62,746 nt of DNA from Tepidicella xavieri. Its GTDB lineage: Bacteria; Pseudomonadota; Gammaproteobacteria; Burkholderiales; Burkholderiaceae_C. Positions 20,047 through 28,369 of this stretch are shown here, in pieces (positions within the stretch are counted from its first letter, which is position 1; every line of letters starts with the position of its first letter). The translations under genes were made by a program, and so were the position numbers. The stretch covers positions 1 to 62,746 of the forward strand of contig NZ_SNYL01000014.1 of assembly GCF_004363315.1 (NCBI RefSeq), in the 5' to 3' direction. The notes beneath the pieces were generated by a model. It did not search any database. It was not told the DNA's origin and was given only the letters and a program-made list of their open reading frames with translations.

Positions 20047-20286
20047 ATGTGTCTGGCCGTTCCTGCCCGCGTGGTCGAATTGCTCCCTCCTCAGGACGCC
20101 TGGGTGGAGCTGGACGGCGTGCGCCAGCGCGTCTCCCTGGCCCTGCTCGACGCGGTGCAGGTGGGCGACTATGTGATCGTGCACGTGGGCTTTGCCCTGC
20201 AAGTGATCGACGAGGCTGAAGCCCAGGCCACGCTGGCCCAGCTGCGCGAGCTGCAGCGCGAAACCCTGCCTCCGCCCTTGCCATGA
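20047..20286 (+). CDS. hypC: Hydrogenase maturation chaperone HypC
   Basis: 79-residue chaperone that binds HypD and then the immature large subunit while the Fe(CN)2CO group is assembled. [12 protein letters not shown] carries the essential Cys2; [21 protein letters not shown] is the conserved OB-fold segment. It starts 3 bp after the hypF stop, and hypD begins within its stop codon (ATGA). Confidence 0.96.
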   Translation: MCLAVPARVVELLPPQDAWVELDGVRQRVSLALLDAVQVGDYVIVHVGFALQVIDEAEAQATLAQLRELQRETLPPPLP

Positions 20287-21446
20287 GCCCCGCCACGGCG
20301 CCGCCTTTTCCGCTGATGTACGCCTTTCGCGATGCTGGCCTGGCGCAGGGCCTGGCCCGTGCCATCGCGCAGGCCCTGCCCGCTGACCGCGAGGTGCGCG
20401 TGATGGAGTTCTGCGGCGGGCACACCCACGCCCTGGCCCGCCACGGCCTGCCCGACCTGTTGCCAGCGCGGCTGCGCCTCGTCCATGGCCCAGGCTGCCC
20501 GGTCTGCGTGCTGCCCATCGGCCGCATCGACCAGGCCATCGCGCTGGCGCAGCAGCCCGGCGTGACCCTGTTCACCTACGGCGACGTGCTGCGCGTGCCG
20601 GCTTCGGACCGCCTGACGCTGCGCAAAGCCCAGGCGCTGGGGGCCCAGGTGCGCATGATTACCTCGCCGCTGCAGGCGCTGCAATGGGCGCGGGACCATC
20701 CGCGGCAGCAAGCGGTGTTCCTGGCCATCGGGTTCGAGACCACCGCGCCTCCCACGGCCGTGGCCGTGCTCCAGGCCCACGCCGAGGGGCTGCGCAACTT
20801 CTCGGTGCTGTGCCACCACGTGCTCACGCCAGCGGCCATGCACGCCATCCTCAGCGGGCCTGAGCCTGCGGTCATCGACGGGTTCATCGGCCCTGGTCAC
20901 GTGTCCACCGTGATCGGCAGCGCCGCCTACGAGGCCGTGGCGCGCCAGCACCGCAAGCCCATCGTGATCGCGGGCTTCGAGCCGCTGGACCTGTTGCAAG
21001 CGCTGTGGATGCTGCTGCGCCAGATCGTCCAGGGCCAGCACAGGGTGGAGACCGCCTTCACCCGCGCCGTCACGCACGAGGGCAATCTCAAGGCCCAAGC
21101 GCTGGTGCGACAGGTGTTCGCCCGGCGCGAGTCGTTCGAGTGGCGCGGTCTGGGCACCCTGCCCGACAGCGCCCTGCGGCTGGCCGATGCCTACGCCGAT
21201 TTCGATGCCGAGCGCCGTTTCGGTCTCGCCTACCGGCCCGTGCCCGACCACAAGGCCTGCGAATGCGCCGCCATCGTGCGCGGCGACAAGCGGCCCCAGG
21301 ACTGCGCCATCTTCGGCACCGGCTGCACGCCGGATCACCCGATCGGCGCCTGCATGGTCTCGGCCGAAGGCGCCTGCGCGGCCCATTACCAGTATGGCCG
21401 CTGGCGCGACCCGGTGGCCATGGCGCACAAGCCCCCAAGCCCATGA
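20283..21446 (+). CDS. hypD: Hydrogenase iron-ligand assembly protein HypD
   Basis: [4Fe-4S] scaffold on which CN and CO ligands are placed on iron. The 387 residues show [11 protein letters not shown] (Cys near 41), [27 protein letters not shown] and a C-terminal cysteine set ([30 protein letters not shown]) for the cluster. ATG 20283 overlaps the hypC stop; hypE overlaps its stop. Complete. Confidence 0.97.
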   Translation: MSPATAPPFPLMYAFRDAGLAQGLARAIAQALPADREVRVMEFCGGHTHALARHGLPDLLPARLRLVHGPGCPVCVLPIGRIDQAIALAQQPGVTLFTYGDVLRVPASDRLTLRKAQALGAQVRMITSPLQALQWARDHPRQQAVFLAIGFETTAPPTAVAVLQAHAEGLRNFSVLCHHVLTPAAMHAILSGPEPAVIDGFIGPGHVSTVIGSAAYEAVARQHRKPIVIAGFEPLDLLQALWMLLRQIVQGQHRVETAFTRAVTHEGNLKAQALVRQVFARRESFEWRGLGTLPDSALRLADAYADFDAERRFGLAYRPVPDHKACECAAIVRGDKRPQDCAIFGTGCTPDHPIGACMVSAEGACAAHYQYGRWRDPVAMAHKPPSP

Positions 21447-22492
21447 GCAGACCCCTGCCTTTCGTCGCTGAAGCCCTTGATCTGTCCCACGGCCATGTCG
21501 ATCTGACCCATGGCGCCGGTGGCCGGGCCATGATGGCGCTGATCCACCACGTCTTTCGGCAGGCGCTGGGCAACCCGGCGCTGGACGCCGGGCACGACGG
21601 CGCGGTCCTGCCCGCCGTGCCGGGCCGGCTGGTCATCGCCACCGATGCCCACGTCGTCGCGCCACTGTTCTTCCCGGGGGGCGACATTGGTTGCCTGGCG
21701 GTGCACGGCACCCTCAACGACGTGGCCGCCATGGGCGCGCAGCCCCTGTACCTGTCGGCCAGCTTCATTCTGGAGGAGGGCCTGGCGCTGGCCGATCTGC
21801 AACGCATCGCCGCGTCCATGGGGCGGGCCGCCCGCGAGGCAGGCGTGCCCGTGGTCACGGGCGACACCAAGGTCGTGCCGCGCGGACAGGGCGGCGGCGT
21901 GTACATCACCACCACGGGCGTGGGCGTGCGGCGCGAGGGCGTCGAGGTCGATGGCGCGCGTGCCCGGCCCGGTGATCACATCCTCGTCACCGGGCCCATC
22001 GGCGACCATGGCCTGGCCATCCTGTGCGCCCGCGAAGCGCTCGGCCTGGCCACCCCCATCGTGTCCGACACCGCGGCCCTGCATGGCCTGGTGGCCGATT
22101 TGCTGCACGCGGCCCCCGAGGTGCATGTGCTGCGCGACCCGACGCGCGGTGGCCTGTCGGCCACGCTCAACGAGATCGCCCACCAGTCCGGCGTCGGCAT
22201 GGTGCTGCAAGAGGCCGCCATCCCGGTGCGCCCGGCCGTGGCCGCGGCCTGCGAGCTGCTGGGCCTGGACCCGCTGGACATGGCTTGCGAAGGGCGCATG
22301 GTCATCATCGTTGCGGCCGCGGCCGCTGGCCGGGCGCTGCAGGCGCTTCGGGCCCACCCGTTGGGGCGCGAGGCGGCTCTGATCGGCGAGGTCGTGGCCG
22401 ACGGGCGGCATTTCGTCCAGATGCAGACCCGCTTCGGCGGCCGCCGGCTGGTGCACTGGCTGGCCGGCGACCCGCTGCCGCGTATCTGCTGA
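21443..22492 (+). CDS. hypE: Carbamoyl dehydratase HypE
   Basis: Dehydrates the carbamoyl group on its own C-terminal Cys to a thiocyanate, the CN donor. The 349 residues include LTHGAGGRAMMALI, GTLNDVAAMGAQP, VTGDTKVVPRG, a DPTRGGLSATLNEIA segment and the obligatory terminal PRIC. Last gene of hypABFCDE; overlaps hypD by ATGA. Confidence 0.97.
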   Translation: MSRPLPFVAEALDLSHGHVDLTHGAGGRAMMALIHHVFRQALGNPALDAGHDGAVLPAVPGRLVIATDAHVVAPLFFPGGDIGCLAVHGTLNDVAAMGAQPLYLSASFILEEGLALADLQRIAASMGRAAREAGVPVVTGDTKVVPRGQGGGVYITTTGVGVRREGVEVDGARARPGDHILVTGPIGDHGLAILCAREALGLATPIVSDTAALHGLVADLLHAAPEVHVLRDPTRGGLSATLNEIAHQSGVGMVLQEAAIPVRPAVAAACELLGLDPLDMACEGRMVIIVAAAAAGRALQALRAHPLGREAALIGEVVADGRHFVQMQTRFGGRRLVHWLAGDPLPRIC

Positions 22493-22556
22493 CGACGCGC
22501 TATAGTGACGAGACGCGCCCCATTCTTCTTGCCGCCTTTCTGCCGCCCTCCTGCCC

Positions 22557-22742
22557 ATGTATCTGACCGACTTTTTCGCCGATGCCGATACCGATCTCAT
22601 CGGCTGCATCCGCTGCCGCGACGCCCAGCCGCTGGAGATGGCGCTGAAAATCGCGTTCCAGCCGATCGTCGATGTGCAGGCGCGCCAGATCTTCGCCTAC
22701 GAGGCGCTGATCCGGGGTGCCCAGTGGGCTTGCACAAATTAA
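22557..22742 (+). pseudogene. 5' part of an EAL-domain phosphodiesterase interrupted by the prophage
   Basis: Encodes the first 56 residues of a stand-alone EAL protein, starting MYLTDFFADADTDLIG. It contains FQPIVDV and the signature YEALIRGAQ, whose Glu binds metal. Host sequence ends at CCAG (22721-22724). Phage DNA then adds five codons and a TAA (22740-22742). Joining 22724 to 59877 restores an uninterrupted 259-residue protein. The fragment alone cannot hydrolyse c-di-GMP. Confidence 0.92.
22721..22724. repeat. Left copy of the prophage target duplication (CCAG)
   Basis: CCAG directly precedes the left phage end and recurs at 59873-59876. Mu-like transposition usually leaves 5 bp. Only 4 bp match here (CCCAG left, ACCAG right), so one base may have mutated or an end may be displaced by one. 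Confidence 0.65.
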
Positions 22743-22817
22743 ATGCGACGCGTGCACGCATTACACGCGACGTGCACGCATTCCACGCGACAAAAAGATG
22801 TCGCACGGAATGCGATC
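22725..22817. repeat. Prophage left end with transposase-binding-type repeats
   Basis: The end starts TGGGCTTGCACAAATT. TTAAATGCGAC (22739-22749) matches the right-end site TTGGATGCGAC read inward at the same distance. Two tandem 20-bp copies, 22751-22770 and 22771-22790, differ at one base (CGTGCACGCATT[A/C]CACGCGA). CGCATTCCACGCGACAAAAA (22777-22796) matches the right-end motif CGCATTGCATGCGACAAAAA. TCGCAC-GGA-ATGCGA (about 22802-22816) is a further dyad. These are probable transposase sites by analogy with Mu attL. Confidence 0.65.
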
Positions 22818-23121
22818 AAAGCCGCTCGATGCTGCGCTCACAGTGACCAGGATCAAGTCGATCCAGCAGTCGGCAGAGGAGGCAGGCCCACCGCTTGCCT
22901 TGCCGCTGCGCGCGGCCTGCGCGGCTGCTGATCGTCTCGTCCTCATGCCCGCCGAAGGCCGCGTTGGCAAGCTGGTCATAGGCTATCGCCAGAGTCCATG
23001 CGCGGCGGCCATGCGGGCTTGCGATGGCGGCGAGTAGCATCCAGGCTGCCGCGACCAGTGCGGCGACCTGGCATAGCGCCCATAGCGCGATCAACAGCGC
23101 GCGGCGTTTCAGGTCGTCCAT
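22816..23121 (-). CDS. Small phage membrane protein of unknown function
   Basis: 101 residues: MDDLKRRALLIALWALCQVA leads into a hydrophobic helix (about 8-30), then the conserved-looking block WTLAIAYDQLANAAFGGHED and a basic tail. Similar short proteins in other prophages are sometimes labelled UvrD helicase, which the sequence does not support. Last gene of the tail/DGR operon next to the left end; starts 2 bp before the DUF4376 stop. Confidence 0.6.
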   Translation of the reverse strand: MDDLKRRALLIALWALCQVAALVAAAWMLLAAIASPHGRRAWTLAIAYDQLANAAFGGHEDETISSRAGRAQRQGKRWACLLCRLLDRLDPGHCERSIERL

Positions 23122-23122
23122 C

Positions 23123-23716
23123 TTAGGCAGGCCAGCCCGTGGCGATGTCGATGGCGGCAAGGTCGGCCTCCGTCGTGGCCGCATCAACAGCCGCTTTGAG
23201 CTGCCGTGCGTGCAGATGGACGGCATACACGCGCTGCATGAGCGCAGCAGGCATGCCGATCATCTGCTGAGCGTCCAACGTGATCTCGGTGTTGTCGGCG
23301 CATACCCAATCAATGCTGAATGGCGCACCGGCAGAAACAGCCGCCTGGGCGGCCTGCACCGCGCCGGTGATGCGCTGGATACTGCGCTCATCAGCATCGA
23401 AGGTCTTGCCGAGGTAGGTAAGCGGCATGGTCTCTTGCCGATACCGCTCGGCATTGACGCGCGCGCGCAGCTCGGTTTTGGCCGCCGCGAGCTTGGCCGC
23501 TGGGTCGGCCTCCAGCTTTGCCTCGCCGATGAGCTGTGCACCGCTGCATGCCGGGACTTCCTCGATGCCACCCTGCGGGGTGACGGAGATGAAAACCCCA
23601 TCCGGCCGGTAGTCTTCCGGGACGCTCCAGGCCCGGACGATGGCCTCAACAGGCAAAGACGGGAGGCTGTAGGACTGGGAATTGACGATCAGATGACGAT
23701 CTTCGGTGATGTGCAT
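23123..23716 (-). CDS. DUF4376-domain protein, probable tail-fibre-associated
   Basis: 197 residues. The N-terminal part resembles tail-fibre assembly-type proteins; the C-terminal half (about 75-180: FDADERSIQRITGAVQAA, PFSIDWVCADNTEITLDAQQ) matches DUF4376, common beside phage tail fibre genes. It begins inside the 3' end of the reverse transcriptase reading frame (71-bp overlap). Probably acts with the diversified fibre, but no experimental role is known to me. Confidence 0.7.
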   Translation of the reverse strand: MHITEDRHLIVNSQSYSLPSLPVEAIVRAWSVPEDYRPDGVFISVTPQGGIEEVPACSGAQLIGEAKLEADPAAKLAAAKTELRARVNAERYRQETMPLTYLGKTFDADERSIQRITGAVQAAQAAVSAGAPFSIDWVCADNTEITLDAQQMIGMPAALMQRVYAVHLHARQLKAAVDAATTEADLAAIDIATGWPA

Positions 23717-24854
23717 GGCTTGCTCCTAGGGTGAACCGGGAAAGGATTGATGCGCTTGTCCTCCACGCGTTTGCGTGACGCATGACCGCGAGAAACGACA
23801 TGACGCGCTGTCGGCACTGGCCAAGCGTCGCTTGGCCGCTTTCGTGGCGGCGGCGCAAAGCGGCAAACCGTTTTTTCCAGGCGCACAGACAGCGCTTGCG
23901 CGGCCGGATATGTGCATGAAAGATACGATAGCCGCAAAAATCAACGCCGCGCGCGGCAGGCCATATCCCGCTCTTTGGGTTGACGCGCAGACCAAGCGCG
24001 GCAAGCTCCAGCGCAATGCGCCCCAGCAAGCTACGGGCGGCATTCTTGCCACTAACGACGGCCACCATGTCGTCCATGTAGCGTACGTAGTAGCGCACGC
24101 CAAGGTCATCCTTGACTTTGTGATCGATGACATCGAGCAAGATATTGGCGGCCAACTGGCTGGTCAGCGCACCAACTGGCAGACCGACGCCGCTAAAGCC
24201 ATAGCCGCTATACACCGTACGCAGCAAGGCAAGAACGCGATCATCGCGCACGACGCGCGACATCTGACGCAGCAGCACATCGTGGTCGATGCTGGCGAAG
24301 TAGCTCTTGACATCGACCTTGACGATATAAGGCCGCGACCACGTGCGCACCGCGCCGCGCAGAAACGATTGCGTGCGACGCACGGCAGCGTGCGTGCCTT
24401 TGCCGCGCCGGCATGCGTAGCTGTCGTGGACGAAGCGGCGCTCGAACAGTGGCTCGATAATGCGCACGATGGCGTGGTGAACGATGCGGTCTGGAAACGG
24501 CGGCGCGGTGATTTCACGCCACTTCGGGTCGCGCACCCAAAAACGCCGTGCCTGTCCGGGCTGCCATGTGCCGCGCAGCAGGTGTTCGTGGATGTCGACC
24601 AAGTTGGCGAATGCGTCTGCATCGAAAGCGGCCACTTCCTGCGACTGCCGCTTGCCTTTGCGCGCTTCGCGGTAGGCGGCCACGAGGTTGTCCCACGCCA
24701 CGATACGCTCGAATAGGGTGGGCGAAGCCACGGGCACTTTACCCGCCGCGTCGCCCGGCTTTTGTTCGTCTCCGATGAGACAGGAGTGCGCCCCCGAAGG
24801 ATGGGGCACTGTCGGCGCAGCCGTAGCCGCACCGCTTCTGGCCCAGTCTTCCAT
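23646..24854 (-). CDS. DGR reverse transcriptase
   Basis: Copies the template-repeat RNA into adenine-mutagenised cDNA. Numbering from ATG 24854: ASPTLFERIVAWDNLVAAYR (43-62) is the N-terminal DGR-RT block, VKVDVKSYFASIDHD (178-192) holds the first catalytic Asp, GLPVGALTSQLAANILL (224-240) is the DGR-type SQ motif, and YVRYMDDMVAV (256-266) is the active site. The true start is uncertain: ATG 24854 abuts TR, and GTG 24737 is possible. The frame stays open upstream through TR. 402 residues by this start; all motifs intact. Confidence 0.95.
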   Translation of the reverse strand: MEDWARSGAATAAPTVPHPSGAHSCLIGDEQKPGDAAGKVPVASPTLFERIVAWDNLVAAYREARKGKRQSQEVAAFDADAFANLVDIHEHLLRGTWQPGQARRFWVRDPKWREITAPPFPDRIVHHAIVRIIEPLFERRFVHDSYACRRGKGTHAAVRRTQSFLRGAVRTWSRPYIVKVDVKSYFASIDHDVLLRQMSRVVRDDRVLALLRTVYSGYGFSGVGLPVGALTSQLAANILLDVIDHKVKDDLGVRYYVRYMDDMVAVVSGKNAARSLLGRIALELAALGLRVNPKSGIWPAARGVDFCGYRIFHAHIRPRKRCLCAWKKRFAALRRRHESGQATLGQCRQRVMSFLAVMRHANAWRTSASILSRFTLGASHAHHRRSSSDRQFPVLQPPVFAC

Positions 24855-24957
24855 CGCCAGGCGGCAGCCGATGTTGCTGTTCGCGTTCGACGGAGCGTTG
24901 TTCGCGTTCAGATAGAACAACCCGGCGTTCCCGCCGTTGCCCCAGTTGCCGCCGTTC
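24854..24957 (-). repeat. DGR template repeat (TR)
   Basis: About 104 bp, read on the minus strand. It encodes in silico an Asn-rich string (GGNWGNGGNAGLFYLNANN, then APSNANSNIG), typical of TRs, where AAC codons allow wide substitution. It aligns without gaps to 25390-25493 (offset 536). Nine differences sit at TR adenines; the others are a synonymous C-to-T, a T-to-G near the 3' end and the outermost base. TR starts at the avd stop codon and ends at the ATG usable by the RT. Confidence 0.94.
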
Positions 24958-25375
24958 ACAGGACACCTCCCTTCGCCTTGGCCGACTCGTGCTTGATCCA
25001 CGCGCCGACCATGCGACCGATTTCGGCTAGGTGTCGTGCGCACACCTCAAGCCGGTGATCGTTGATGTATTGCAGCCGCCATGCCTTGCGCACGAGCGAT
25101 TTGAGTACATGCAGTTCGACATCGAGGTCGAACAGCGCACCAGCGCGGCTCTTGCGCTTCCACGCCACAGCTACGAGCCGATGAATCTCCGTCATCTGCT
25201 CGCGGCAGCGTGCAGACAGCCCGTGGCGCTCAGCCTTCGGCCACTGCTGCGTGATCTGGTGCAGATAGACATCAAAGTCTTCGAGCGCCGCCATCAGACG
25301 CGCCAGCGGCTGCGGAACTTCGTACTCTTGCCCCGCGCTTCGGCGCGGGGCTTGGATCATGGGATCGTGCACCAT
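24956..25375 (-). CDS. avd: DGR accessory variability determinant (Avd)
   Basis: Avd is a basic four-helix-bundle protein that forms a pentameric barrel, binds the RT and template RNA and is needed for mutagenic cDNA synthesis. The 139 residues fit the helical pattern and basic character (VAVAWKRKSRAG, KSLVRKAWRLQYIN) and end with LAEIGRMVGAWIKHE, the most recognisable Avd motif. ATG 25375 is 6 bp after the variable-protein stop and its stop overlaps TR. The order variable protein-avd-TR-RT equals that of Bordetella phage BPP-1. Confidence 0.92.
   Translation of the reverse strand: MVHDPMIQAPRRSAGQEYEVPQPLARLMAALEDFDVYLHQITQQWPKAERHGLSARCREQMTEIHRLVAVAWKRKSRAGALFDLDVELHVLKSLVRKAWRLQYINDHRLEVCARHLAEIGRMVGAWIKHESAKAKGGVL
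25330..25351. promoter_or_regulatory. DGR hairpin/cruciform downstream of VR
   Basis: GCCCCGCGC-TTCG-GCGCGGGGC: a perfect 9-bp stem with a 4-nt loop (CGAA on the coding strand). It lies about 40 bp downstream of the variable repeat, inside the first codons of avd. BPP-1 needs a similar GC-rich hairpin with a 4-nt loop just after VR for efficient retrohoming; position and geometry match. Confidence 0.75.
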
Positions 25376-25381
25376 ATACCA

Positions 25382-27976
25382 TCACACCTTCGCCAGGCGG
25401 CCGCCGATGCTGCCGTCCGCGGTCGACGGAGCGTTGTTCGCGTTCAGATAGAACAACCCGGCGTCCCCGCCGGCGCCCCAGTGACCGCCGTGATAAGCGA
25501 TTTGGTCGCCGGTGGTTGTGTTCGACCAGAAACAATCGCCGGTCGAGCCGTTAGATGCCGTGCCATCGACGGTGGCCGGGACGATGATCCCCGCCGACAG
25601 CAGTGTCGTATCGAAGGTCACCGGGTACCCGCTGGTGGTTAGCGCCGCTCGGCCCGTATTGACGTAGCCGGTTGCGAAGTCCGACGTGGTGGTGTTGCCG
25701 GGCACGTTGTACTGCCAGCGCCACCATGTGCCGCCGTTGCGCTTGAGGCCGTCCACCATCTGCCAGACATTACCCCACAGGCCGACAATGCCGCGCCAGG
25801 TGGCCTGGGCAACATCGCTGGCATCGACGTTGGCCGCACTCGATGCACTGACGCGCCCTTGGCCGATGAGGGCTTGCATGTCGAGCCCGCCCATTTCGAT
25901 GGTGGCGAGCATCTGGATGGCGGCAAGGTCGTAATAGCTCCACAGGCGGAAGCCCGATACGCCGGAGACGTTGCGGGCATAGGCTTCGGCACGCGCTGTG
26001 GGGAAGTCCATGCTTACACGCGGCAACACACCGGGGACGGATTGCAGCTTGCCGCCGGAAGAGCTGGCTTGGTATTTTCCGACCCAAATTTGGTCGAGCT
26101 CGACGCCGCCTGCGCCGATAAATGCTGGGTGCACGCTGAAGCCCGATACGGGCTGATCCGAGATCATCCAATAGGCTTTGCCCGCATACGTGCCAGACGG
26201 CACAGTGCCCGCCTTGAAGTAGAACTTCGGAATCTTGATCATCGACTGGCCGTCGATGGTCTGCTGGATGATCCCTGCGTACGTCGGGTGGTTATTGAAA
26301 AACGCCGCGTCGGTGGTCTGGGGCGCGAAGTTTTCGTTGATGCGGACGTAGGCACCGGCACCGCCGCCGGTGGCGGCTTGTACCAATCCGACGATGGTCG
26401 CGAATTGCTGCTTTGTCGTGATCGTCACATCAGCCGACCACTCCGACCAGCCCAGTGTCGCGCCTTTGTGGCGCACGCGCAGCACGTATTGCGTCTGCCC
26501 GGGTTGTAGCACACCGGCAGGTACAACGTAGCTTGTCTTGGCAGTCGTCGTCTCGCCCGAGTCGTGCACAGGCGATGACCAGCTGCCGCTGGCCAGGCGA
26601 ATCTGCCATTGGCTGGATTGATGGGTGTCGGTGCCGCCCGTCACCGCAAAGGGCGACGAGATGATGGTCGGCCGCTCAGGAATGTCGGTTTGACCGTTGG
26701 TCGGGCTGGTGATTGCCGGCGTGTTGACGTATGCGAATGAGGTTTTGGTGGTAAAGCTCGATGCAGACGACCAGTCCGAGACGAGTCCTGCTGCATCCTT
26801 GACGCGGGCGCGCACATAGTAGGTGGCGCCTGTCGAGAGGATGCCGGCGGGCAGCGTGTAGGACTGCGCTGCCACCTCGCCGGAGTCATGCAGCACCGAC
26901 GCAAACGTCGATGCAGTCGAGATCTGGAATTGCGTATAGGCGAACGAGTTGCCGGCCGGCGAACTGAATCCGGCGACGGCCAGCGTCGGCGTCTCGCCAA
27001 TATCGGTTGCGCCATTGGCTGGATTGGAGATGGTTGGCGCATCGGGGCGCATGGCTGGATTGACCGCTCCGCCAGCGCCCGTGGGCGAGCCCGTGGCGAC
27101 GATGTGAAGGATATCGACGGGTTCGCCGTCGATCTCGATGCGCAAATAGCCGTTGCCGCGCATCGGCACCAGATATTCGTCGTCGCAGTAACCATCCGGC
27201 ACGCCGGCGATCTCGCCCTGACGGCGCAGACTCCAGATGCGCTCCGTCCAGGCTGGCGTATAAGCGTCGCGATAATAGAGTCGCACCGCGCCGGCATTGA
27301 GGCTGCGACGGATGATCACAGCGCGCGCTGTGTTGTCGTCGCCCAAAAACAGCTCCTTCGAGACCCAAGCATCGCCGACCTGGCCGCGCACGCCTCCGCT
27401 GCCGCCCGCGATGGGCTGAAGCGACATACCGGTGAGCATTGCCGCGCTCGTCCAGTTGCGCGTGAGCGTGGCTGTCAGGCGCAGGCGCTGACTGGTCAGG
27501 ATTTGCGCCACACGCACCAGCGCGACGTTTCCGCCCTCAACCAACAGATAATCCTGGCCGACCTTGAGCCCTTCGGTGCTGGTCACATCCAGCGACTCGT
27601 CTCCGGCGACGCCAGATACCACCGACACATCCTCGGTGGGCACCAGACGATAGCCGGCAGCGAAGAGTTCGAAGGCGATGCGGCGGTTGCGGTAGAGCCA
27701 GTCGAGCCCCACGGCGCGCTGCACCGACACGGGCGACGCCATGCCGGAGAGCGTGCCGGAGATGCCGCCGATTTGCGTGATGATGGCGTTGATGGTGGCG
27801 GCGAGATTCGGATTTCCTGCTCGCGCGGACGAAACCTCGGACTCAAGCGCGCTGGCGCGTTCATCGAGGGCGGAGAAGTTTTCGTCGATCTCGACATAGC
27901 GCGTGTTCCAGAGGCTGGGCACGGCCTCCGGTTCGTTGTTCGGGATCGGGGTGATCGGGTGGTGCGGCAACGTCAT
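25382..27976 (-). CDS. DGR variable tail-fibre protein with fibronectin-like repeats and C-type-lectin-like tip
   Basis: 864 residues. The N-terminal ~330 are a tail-attached region with a short coiled stretch (NFSALDERASALESEVSS). Two fibronectin-III-like repeats follow (PTISNPANGATDIGETPTL and AITSPTNGQTDIPERPTI, about 335-535). The C-terminal third has the FGE/C-type-lectin look: GFRLWSYYDLAAIQMLA, GIVGLWGNVWQMVDGL, GDCFWSNTTTGDQ, then the VR-coded tip GGHWGAGGDAGLFYLNANN. Likely the receptor-binding protein. It follows the gpI- and gpH-N-like tail genes, where phages keep host-range fibres. Confidence 0.92.
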   Translation of the reverse strand: MTLPHHPITPIPNNEPEAVPSLWNTRYVEIDENFSALDERASALESEVSSARAGNPNLAATINAIITQIGGISGTLSGMASPVSVQRAVGLDWLYRNRRIAFELFAAGYRLVPTEDVSVVSGVAGDESLDVTSTEGLKVGQDYLLVEGGNVALVRVAQILTSQRLRLTATLTRNWTSAAMLTGMSLQPIAGGSGGVRGQVGDAWVSKELFLGDDNTARAVIIRRSLNAGAVRLYYRDAYTPAWTERIWSLRRQGEIAGVPDGYCDDEYLVPMRGNGYLRIEIDGEPVDILHIVATGSPTGAGGAVNPAMRPDAPTISNPANGATDIGETPTLAVAGFSSPAGNSFAYTQFQISTASTFASVLHDSGEVAAQSYTLPAGILSTGATYYVRARVKDAAGLVSDWSSASSFTTKTSFAYVNTPAITSPTNGQTDIPERPTIISSPFAVTGGTDTHQSSQWQIRLASGSWSSPVHDSGETTTAKTSYVVPAGVLQPGQTQYVLRVRHKGATLGWSEWSADVTITTKQQFATIVGLVQAATGGGAGAYVRINENFAPQTTDAAFFNNHPTYAGIIQQTIDGQSMIKIPKFYFKAGTVPSGTYAGKAYWMISDQPVSGFSVHPAFIGAGGVELDQIWVGKYQASSSGGKLQSVPGVLPRVSMDFPTARAEAYARNVSGVSGFRLWSYYDLAAIQMLATIEMGGLDMQALIGQGRVSASSAANVDASDVAQATWRGIVGLWGNVWQMVDGLKRNGGTWWRWQYNVPGNTTTSDFATGYVNTGRAALTTSGYPVTFDTTLLSAGIIVPATVDGTASNGSTGDCFWSNTTTGDQIAYHGGHWGAGGDAGLFYLNANNAPSTADGSIGGRLAKV
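25390..25493 (-). repeat. DGR variable repeat (VR)
   Basis: Last ~104 bp of the variable fibre gene. Translation differs from TR at N-to-H, N-to-A, N-to-D, N-to-T, N-to-D, S-to-G and N-to-S positions. AAC codons in the central LFYLNANNAPS part are unchanged. The 3' end (GGCCGCCTGGCGA against TR TGCCGCCTGGCGA) plays the part of the initiation-of-mutagenic-homology site, with the T/G difference marking IMH against IMH*. Confidence 0.94.
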
Positions 27977-27988
27977 GTCAGGCTCCTA

Positions 27989-28369
27989 TCAGAAACGGGG
28001 TTTGATGCGGACTTCGTAGCGCTCGCCGGCCTCGACCGCCTTGGGCGCAAAGGTGCGCCAGGCGATGAGCGTGCCGTCGTCGCCGATCAGCCCGACCTCG
28101 GAGAACAGGCGGCCCACCATCGAGCCGCCCTCCAGGTAGGCGACGGCCTCCGCCTCGGTGGGCGCAGGACGGGTCAGGCTGGCCAGCGCCACGCGGTCGC
28201 GCTCGGCGTACAGCGCCGTGCGCGCGGCTGGCGCTGGTTTTGGCGTGAGGTCAGGATTGTGTCCGCCGTCGCCGAAGGCGATGTGGGTTGGCACAGGGGC
28301 GGTGCGCCCGCCGGCCATCTGCTCGGCCAGGCGCTCGCGGAAGGCATCGGTCAGTACGGCTTCGCTCAT
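27989..28369 (-). CDS. Tail-collar/fibre N-terminal-like protein
   Basis: 126 residues resembling the N-terminal tail-attachment domain of P2 gpH-type fibres: FRERLAEQMAGGRTAPVPTH, HIAFGDGGHNPD and SEVGLIGDDGTLIAW. Here it is a separate gene rather than fused to a long fibre, so it may be an adaptor between baseplate and the variable protein. ATG 28369 overlaps the gpI-like stop by ATGA. Confidence 0.72.
   Translation of the reverse strand: MSEAVLTDAFRERLAEQMAGGRTAPVPTHIAFGDGGHNPDLTPKPAPAARTALYAERDRVALASLTRPAPTEAEAVAYLEGGSMVGRLFSEVGLIGDDGTLIAWRTFAPKAVEAGERYEVRIKPRF

Noticed and set aside
22816-23121. UvrD helicase
   Set aside because: Only 101 residues with a membrane helix; no Walker motifs.
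23646-25043. Group II intron or retron
   Set aside because: No intron domains V/VI, no maturase domain and no msr/msd. The TR/VR pair, avd and DGR-type SQ motif indicate a DGR.
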